DNA of 64,000 nt, from positions 74,405,935 through 74,469,934 of the forward strand of contig CM043950.1 of the NCBI GenBank assembly GCA_014529385.2, read 5' to 3'. The notes under the pieces are model-generated. The model was not told where the DNA came from, made no database searches, and worked only from the letters and a program-made list of their open reading frames with translations. Positions 57,691-64,000 of this stretch are shown one piece after another. The number at the start of each line of letters is the position of its first letter. Positions within the stretch are counted from its first letter, which is position 1. This stretch comes from Adiantum capillus-veneris (lineage: Eukaryota > Streptophyta > Polypodiopsida > Polypodiales > Pteridaceae). The translations under genes and the position numbers were made by a program.

Positions 57691-59399
57691 CTTTGACTCA
57701 TTTACCATTAAGAGGATTCGGGTAGGACATCCAGAGCAGGTGAGGGATTCCTCCAGACCTTGTCTGTTTTGCTTCTTCTGCTTGGTGTTTCTTTTTTTGG
57801 TGTGTGGTTATATGGGTTTGGGTGTGAGTTTCTTTGTCTTCTTTTTCACGTCTTTATGTTTTTTGTTCTTGTATCTGAGTTGAGTGTGAGGGGGGTGTGA
57901 GTGGGTGTGGGTGCTTGCATGCCAATCCTTGTTTTTGTTGCTCTCTTGGTTCCTTTATCACTGGGGGTGGCTGCACTGGCCTCTCGAGTGTGATGGACAC
58001 TCCCTACGTAGGCTACTTGATGGGTTTGGACGGATGAGAGCCTCCACTCCTGCTTTTGGAGCAGTGGTTTCCTCACATTGTTGCTTCCCCTCTTAGTCAT
58101 CCTCGCACTACTTATGATTTTCCCTGCTGGTTTTTGACGGTGACCTTATAATTGGACCCTCTTTTGGTGGTGCTCTTTCTCGGCTACCTAGTGGTTGATC
58201 CGAGGTCTCTTTGCTTCCCTTATTGCTTCCATTGCTGGCGGTTGCTTTGTTGGCCTCCTCTTTCAGTTTGGCAGGAAACTAGGAAATTAAACAAAAGGGA
58301 CAAACTGGACACATGGCAGTAGGAGAGCAACCTGCAGGTTAAATCACTCTCTCCTGAAGCTCATCCCGAGAGGGGCGCCCGAAACTCAGAGGGGGGCCTG
58401 AAAGTTACTCATTGTGCAACTACAGTGTGTGTGTCAGTAGTGGGTACAGGTTCGCACTTTTAATGGAAATCTTGCCTTCTCCCTTGTCTCATGTAGCGCG
58501 GAAATTTTCTCTCGCGCATCTCTCTCTCCTCTTTGCACATATGATAATGCCCCACTAGTTGGGCTTCTCAGTTGACCATGTACATTTTCCAAGGCAAGAG
58601 CCTTCTGAACAGGTACCAGATTGCATAGTGACAAGGGATGCGTCCCTAGGAGTGGGGACGGGGCTCAAATGGATTTTAAGTGTAAAAAGGAGGGCGGGAT
58701 GGAAAGTGGGGAAGGAAAAGTGGGACGGGAAGCCCAAAAATGGGTGTCCCCTGTGACTATGCCGGATTGGCTAATTCCTAATCCCCCACACATACACACA
58801 GTTCCATCGCGCAGAATTGCAAAAACCGAGAGTTTTCTCACGTGAAAACTCGTCCGATTCAAAGGGGAACTGTCCCATTACGTGCGGGAGCTCTTGGGTC
58901 ATGGGTAGACACGTTCCTTCTGCTGAAAATAATCCAAAATAGAGAACTACGGCTTTCCGTGTTTTTTTGAAGGTTTAGGGTTTCGCACCTAAACTCCAAG
59001 AAATCGCCAGGGGAGCCTCGGGAAGGTCGTGGGATGTTTATACAGGGATTTGGGCACCTAGAAGTGACAAAACCAAGAATTACAACACGCTGAAATTTTG
59101 TTACAGCTCACCGGAAAGCTTTTAAATTGCGAGGGAATCTGTCCTAGGCATGTAGTTTTGACCTTCAAGGGTTTTGGCACAGTTATGCTATCGACATTGG
59201 GTCAAAAACCTGCAAATTCTGCCCTTGCCATGTTTGGACAACTTTGTAAGAGTTTGCTTTTAGTGTTCGGATCGTCTACTTTCAATTGAATAAAGAAATA
59301 CCGAAAGGGGCGCCAGTCTTCGGGGCCTACAAGGTGTTGGTCCTTGTGTGCGCAGTGACAATCTAGTCGCTGGACACATCTGTGTTCTCTTTTCTTCTT
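57691..59399. other. Unassigned region
   Basis: GT-rich text at 57770-57920 and a CGCC-containing block near 59305 are all that stand out. It may include the 5' leader of element F, but no LTR pair was found. Confidence 0.35.
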
Positions 59400-60385
59400 A
59401 GTGCTCTGTGTAAAGCCAAAAAGTAAATTGAATAAATACCGCCCTCTACTGTGTAGAGACTGGTTATATGGTTCCATCGACCGGATAGTCACTTTTTCAT
59501 CAAAAAGTGCAGCGTGGATTGTTGCGGGTGAAAGTAGCAGAGAGCTTGTCAATAAGGCAGAGAAGAGAGACCAAGTACCTGAAGAGGGATCTTCCTCACA
59601 TGGCACAGAGAGAGTTCCTTCAACTCTTCAAGGAGAGGACAGGTTGTTTAGAGCTCAACTACGTAGCTGCATGGAAATGATTCAACAGTTGACCGACAAT
59701 CCAAGGATGCAGGAGTTCTTATAGGATCCTACACAGGGTTTTTAGGTTCGACACAGGCCATGACTCCGTCTTTTCAGGAAAAGGAGATTTTAAATGCACA
59801 AAGGTCTTGTGATTCTTGAGGGAAAGCCCATGTGATTGAGCAACTAGCGGTGACCATTCATCCCAAGCAATTTTCTTTACCTGGACAAGAACCGTTTGTG
59901 AATGGTCAAGGGAGTAATGAACAGGCTATACGTCGGATCCTTCCATTACCTACTTCATATACTGGTTATTTTGGAGGTGGTTTAGTGTTTCAAGCTATTG
60001 CTGGACCTTCCACAGGTTATATGCCAAGGAATGTGTTTGCAACAATGCAACCACGCATGGTTAACCCTATGTATGGAAACATGGATGTCCAACCAAGTTT
60101 TCAGGGTGCCTATGGTCAAAATTTTGAATGCTTGGAACACACTTTTCTATGACTGGTTTTTTGCAACCATATGCCCAAAATGTAAATATGATAGGTAAAA
60201 CAGGTGATGCGAGTGCTGGAATGGACAATCCCAGAGCGCCACTCTTACGGGCACCTGTTTATGACAATTTGACTCCTTTCAAACAACCTAAGGATTACAA
60301 GGAAAATGGGCAAGAAGTGAAGTTTGAAACTTTCAGGGGAACTCAGGATCAACTCAAGGCTTTGGCCGTCATAGTATCCTGCTAA
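59400..60385 (+). pseudogene. Element F gag region
   Basis: Three pieces: 59401-59724, ending LTDNPRMQEFL; 59832-60152, Gly/Met/Pro-rich with GYMPRNVFATMQPRMVNPMY; and 60128-60385, with TPFKQPKDYKENGQEVKFET. The link to gag rests on position and composition more than on a motif; shifts separate the pieces. Confidence 0.6.
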
Positions 60386-60439
60386 AGTGGAAGCAATTAG
60401 GTCATGGCCAGACTTCAAGTCCGTACATGAAATTCGAAG

Positions 60440-61010
60440 CTCTCTAGGCTTATGTTCCTACTATAGGAGGTTTTGTTGAGATTGCTTCTCCACTCCATAC
60501 ACTACAAGGGAAAGGAGTTACTTTCAAGTGGACAGCCAAGGAAATTCTAGCCTTCAAATACTTGAAAGAAAAGTTGACTTCAGATCCGATAATCATTTTG
60601 CCAGATCTTTCGAAAACTTTTGTGGTTCAATGTGATGCATTTGGCCATAGTCTTGATGCAATTCTAATGCAGAATGGCAGAGTAGTCGCATATGAGAGAA
60701 GAATTATTTTGAAGACCAAAAAGAGGTTGCAAGTTTATGAGAAAGAACTATTGGCAGTAATTCACACCTCACTAGTTGGAAACACTATCTGCTAGGGATT
60801 GATTTTGTTGTCTAAACAGACCATCAAACCTTGCGATACTTTCTCACACAACCGAAGTTTTCTGAGAAACACATGCGATGGGCAAACATCTTGTCAGTGT
60901 TCCATTTTCAGATTGTGCATGTGGAAGGGAAAAAGAATGTGGTGGCTGATGCATTGTCGCAAAAGTCCCAAATTTCAGCAGTGTCAATTTTGTACCATTG
61001 TGAACTAGAC
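60440..61010 (+). pseudogene. Element F reverse transcriptase end and RNase H
   Basis: EIASPLHTL, KYLKEKLTSDPIIILPDLSK, VVQCDAFGHSLDAILMQNGR (RNase H Asp), YEKELLAVIH (Glu), a stop and shift near 60795, then RYFLTQPKFSEKHMRWANIL and VEGKKNVVADALSQK. Confidence 0.9.
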
Positions 61011-61424
61011 GAAATATGGAAAGCATTCTTTGAGAACATGGGCACTACGCTAAAGTTCTCATCTTCATTTCATCCAGAAACTGATGGACAGTCAGAAGAG
61101 GAAAATTCAATTGTTCTAGATCTACACAAATGTTATGTATCAAAGCACAAGGTAGCTTAGGAACACAATCTCCCATTGGTTGAATATGCTTACAATAACA
61201 TTGTGCATGCATCAATAGGCAAGGCACCAATTGAGATAGTGGAAGGAGGGAAAACTGTCCCACCCATTTTGCAGACTAAGGACAAGATATTTGAGGCAGA
61301 CAAATATGTGCAAGATATGGATGAATCATACACGAAGATAAAGATTGCTCTTAAGAAGACTCGGGCTAAGAAAAAGAAAGCTGCTTATCGTCACCGTCGT
61401 GAACTTGTATTTTCACTTTCCTGA
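61011..61424 (+). pseudogene. Element F integrase, C-terminal half fused in frame to RNase H
   Basis: After YHCELDEIW the frame passes straight into MGTTLKFSSSFHPETDGQSE, the segment holding the third catalytic residue, and on to a TAG at ~61160 and LPLVEYAYNNIVHASIGKAP, then YRHRRELVFSL. The junction removes about 200 residues without breaking the frame. Confidence 0.88.
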
Positions 61425-63902
61425 TTCCTATTGGCCAGGAGGCAAAGGGGTCCAATGAGAGTTTAATTGAATTATTAATTAACCTAAAGATCTCACAAAA
61501 GGGGAAAGGGGGACACATGTCAGAAGGCTATCACTTATGCTGCTTAATAGTCATTGGCTTGACTTGGGGAGGGCCAATGAGGGTTGAGCAAGAGCAAATA
61601 GCAAGAGGGCTCGCCCAAGAGAGAGAGGGGGGCTGATTTTTGCAAGGCATTATCACACACACAGACTCACACAATCTCATGAGTGAAGAAAGAGAAGACT
61701 ATCTCTTCCCAAGCTTTAATGGAGAGCTCATCACCTACTCCAAGCTTGTGAGATAGAGGCCGACATCGAATGTGGATGAAGAACAAGAGGATGATGCGTT
61801 AGATTTTGTTGCAAGCGATGATGAAATCGACATGTATGTTGACTTCAATGAGGAGTGAACCTACAAAAGATATCTGTGGCACATGCCGGAGGATGTGCAA
61901 GTATAGAGGGGTTGGATTTAGTATCATGGCATGTTCATAATGTGAAATTTAAATATCTACCTCAATCTTAATTTTTATGATGTGTGGGACAAAATGCTAT
62001 AAAGTACATAGTGTGATATATGCGAAAATTAATGCCACGGTTGCAGCCGTGTACCTACCTTTCTGAGCGGACGAGGCCCTACACGTGGCACCATGGAATG
62101 ATTTTTCACATAAATATATGCTTAATTTGCTTTGGGAATGTACAAATGTCAAGTGTTTTGAAGTGGCACGCTTGTTTTGCCTATAAAGTTCAATGTGGAC
62201 AATCTCGGCAAAAAATAGCAGGTTTTGCGCGCTGGCGTGAAAGACGTGTCCAAAGTGCTTACCAAGTGGGAAAATGAGGTTTAACATGAAATTTGAGTCC
62301 AATGGGATTTTTCCACAATTTTAAGGATTTTTCCCGGCTCGTTTGGGCTTTTTACAGACAAAAAGTGACATTTTTGGGCTAAATATGGCTAAAAATGGTC
62401 AAAATAGCTCAAAATGCCACATCAACAATGCTGGATTTATTTCTCAAGCTATGTGGGAAAAATTAGAGCCAATAATGAGCTCATTTTGGCACATGACCAA
62501 GGGGATACAGCCATTCCTTTACAGGGTGCTAGTGCAGTCGTGTGTTGCTTCCACTACATGGTTGAGGCTGTGAGGCCTCCAATTAGGGTTTCCCCTCCTC
62601 AAATAACTACTTGGGCTTCTCCAATGAAATAATTAAGCTTCCATGTAATGGTCACAACTAAGAATGGAAGCGTAAATGTAGGGCTTTTAACAGATCGAAT
62701 GAGCACTGCATCTGCGCAATTGGGAGCGAGGCTACACCTAATCTTCACACACACAAGAGTTTTGAGTTAGTATTGGTTCTTTCTCAAAGTGGAGCTTTCA
62801 TGGATGGAGTTTTGTTCTTTTTTAGTGTGTTTCTGGCTTCAAATCGTCTACGCCTTGCTTGATTTTGCTACGAGTCCTCAGAGCTAGAGGCCCAGCGCTT
62901 TCCTAGTTGCATTGTGCACTTCTTGACAACGGTCTACGAACAAACTTACAAAAGTGCCAGATCACTTCCTATTCTATACTGACTTGACTAACTAAACCCT
63001 GATCATGCTTTAGCTTACCCACGGACACATAGGGTTGGATGTGTCACGTGATAGCTTTTCATTGTAACTGCTGAGGCGGTTCGGGGCGGGCAACAAGAGA
63101 GGTGACCTCTAAACACCCCTCAAGGCTCCCGTGCTGCTCAATTGGGGCTAGGGCAACCACAAGCACAACACAGCAACAAAAACACACCCAAACCCAAACA
63201 AGATAGAGGCACCACCTAGTTATGGTATGCGAACTAGAACGCAAGAGAGGTTTTGTCACAACCAAGAAGTTACACCACAAAAAACACACACAAGCAACCT
63301 CACACCAAGAAACACACAAAATGGACTAGAGAGAGCTAGAGCAAAGGAGAGAGAGAGGAATGGAACTTGCATGATATCTTATTTGTGACTTGCAAATGGA
63401 GATGGTTCGTTATGTTTCTATCGTAGAGCTTGTACGAAAACTCACTCAATGCTTAGTGAATGCTAAACATTGCCAACACACACACACTGTCTTAGGGTGT
63501 GGGAGACCTCTCACCACAATAACCTCTTACAATGGACACAAAATTGGCAATGAAAACACACTAAAATACTTTATAAAGCAAGATAAAACGATAGAACTCA
63601 AAATACACAAGTCACCTTGAATTTACTAAACCGTATCGCACAAGTGGAAGGCGAAGATTTGAACGTTGAAGCACGTCTTTGATGCACCAAACCTCAAGTT
63701 ATTGATGATGGAGGAACATATACAATAGTGGTTTTGAGATTTTGAACTCACGCTCTCTCACTTGCAATGTGTAGCTTGAAAGCTTCTCTAGCACCAAACG
63801 TGAAGCTCACAAAGTGACTGCTACACCTAAGTCTCTCCTCACGCATGGAGTGTTGGGGTGCTATGTGAAATATTGGAGGTTGTTTTACAAGAAGGAGAGG
63901 AG
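61425..63902. other. Unassigned region
   Basis: It may begin with the 3' LTR of F but has no recognised partner. A short acidic frame end at ~61765-61858 (ALDFVASDDEIDMYVDFNEE) could be the last codons of an unidentified protein. CA-rich text lies at 63150-63310. Confidence 0.3.
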
Positions 63903-63903
63903 C

Positions 63904-63912
63904 CTATTTATA
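63904..63912 (-). promoter_or_regulatory. TATA-box-like site
   Basis: TATAAATAG on the minus strand with GC-richer flanks, near the window edge. It could be the promoter of an LTR read leftwards. No other support. Confidence 0.25.
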
Positions 63913-64000
63913 GGTTGGAGACCCCTCATTAAGATTATTGGAAATCCTAATTTACAAGCTAACAAATCAGGATTATGATTTTTTTGAATATCAAAACATT

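Larger units (their letters stand above)
59400..61424 (+). mobile_element. Ty3/gypsy element F, internally deleted
   Basis: Plus-strand pieces in order: gag, the end of reverse transcriptase with RNase H, and the second half of integrase. Protease, most of reverse transcriptase, and the integrase zinc module with the first two acidic residues are missing. Confidence 0.85.

Overview
This window looks like a repeat-rich intergenic block of a large land-plant nuclear genome. I see no intact host gene. Almost everything I can identify is transposable-element sequence: short-LTR Ty1/copia, a chromodomain-bearing Ty3/gypsy, other degraded Ty3/gypsy pieces and non-autonomous LTR elements, nested in one another. 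I cannot fix the taxon; the mix of families would fit a gymnosperm, fern, lycophyte or moss better than a small angiosperm genome, but that is impression, not proof.

Layout. 1-3378: 5' part of a minus-strand LTR element (family P: LTR ~0.94 kb, tRNA-Asp-like primer site, leader carrying 24-base palindromes), split by a CACTA-like element. 3379-4018: plus-strand scrap of a Ty3 protease. 4019-8809: truncated minus-strand copia element A. 8811-16096: a tandem duplicate of 1535-8809, ending in copia element B, whose outer end has the matching target duplication. 16477-18947: spacer, then a second type of palindrome array. 18948-25250: a family P reading frame (copy 3) cut in two by plus-strand copia element C (19243-24673, target duplication AGCCA). 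25295-29708: 3' LTR and long coiled-coil reading frame of family P copy 2 (minus). 29840-41430: its palindrome array, interrupted by a 10.66-kb chromovirus (30227-40883, target duplication CTTGG). 43150-48210: minus-strand Ty3 element E with an unusual domain order and a solo-LTR-like insert. 48476-55014: three tandem gag-only copia units sharing LTRs. 57319-57690: a SINE-like element. 59400-61424: a deleted plus-strand Ty3 element F. The rest is unassigned.

The best candidate for something undescribed is family P. It is an LTR element whose visible coding capacity is one ~1,100-residue coiled-coil protein with no reverse transcriptase. Upstream of the frame it carries ~286-base tandem repeats, each holding a palindrome. 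One base pair of the palindrome has switched from A-T to C-G on both arms between arrays, and a third array keeps the same period with a completely different palindrome. Other points of interest are a probable gag exon placed inside the chromovirus LTR, a copia subfamily that moved recently although its protease and zinc-knuckle residues are changed, and a Ty3 element with two HHCC modules and a protease placed after the integrase.
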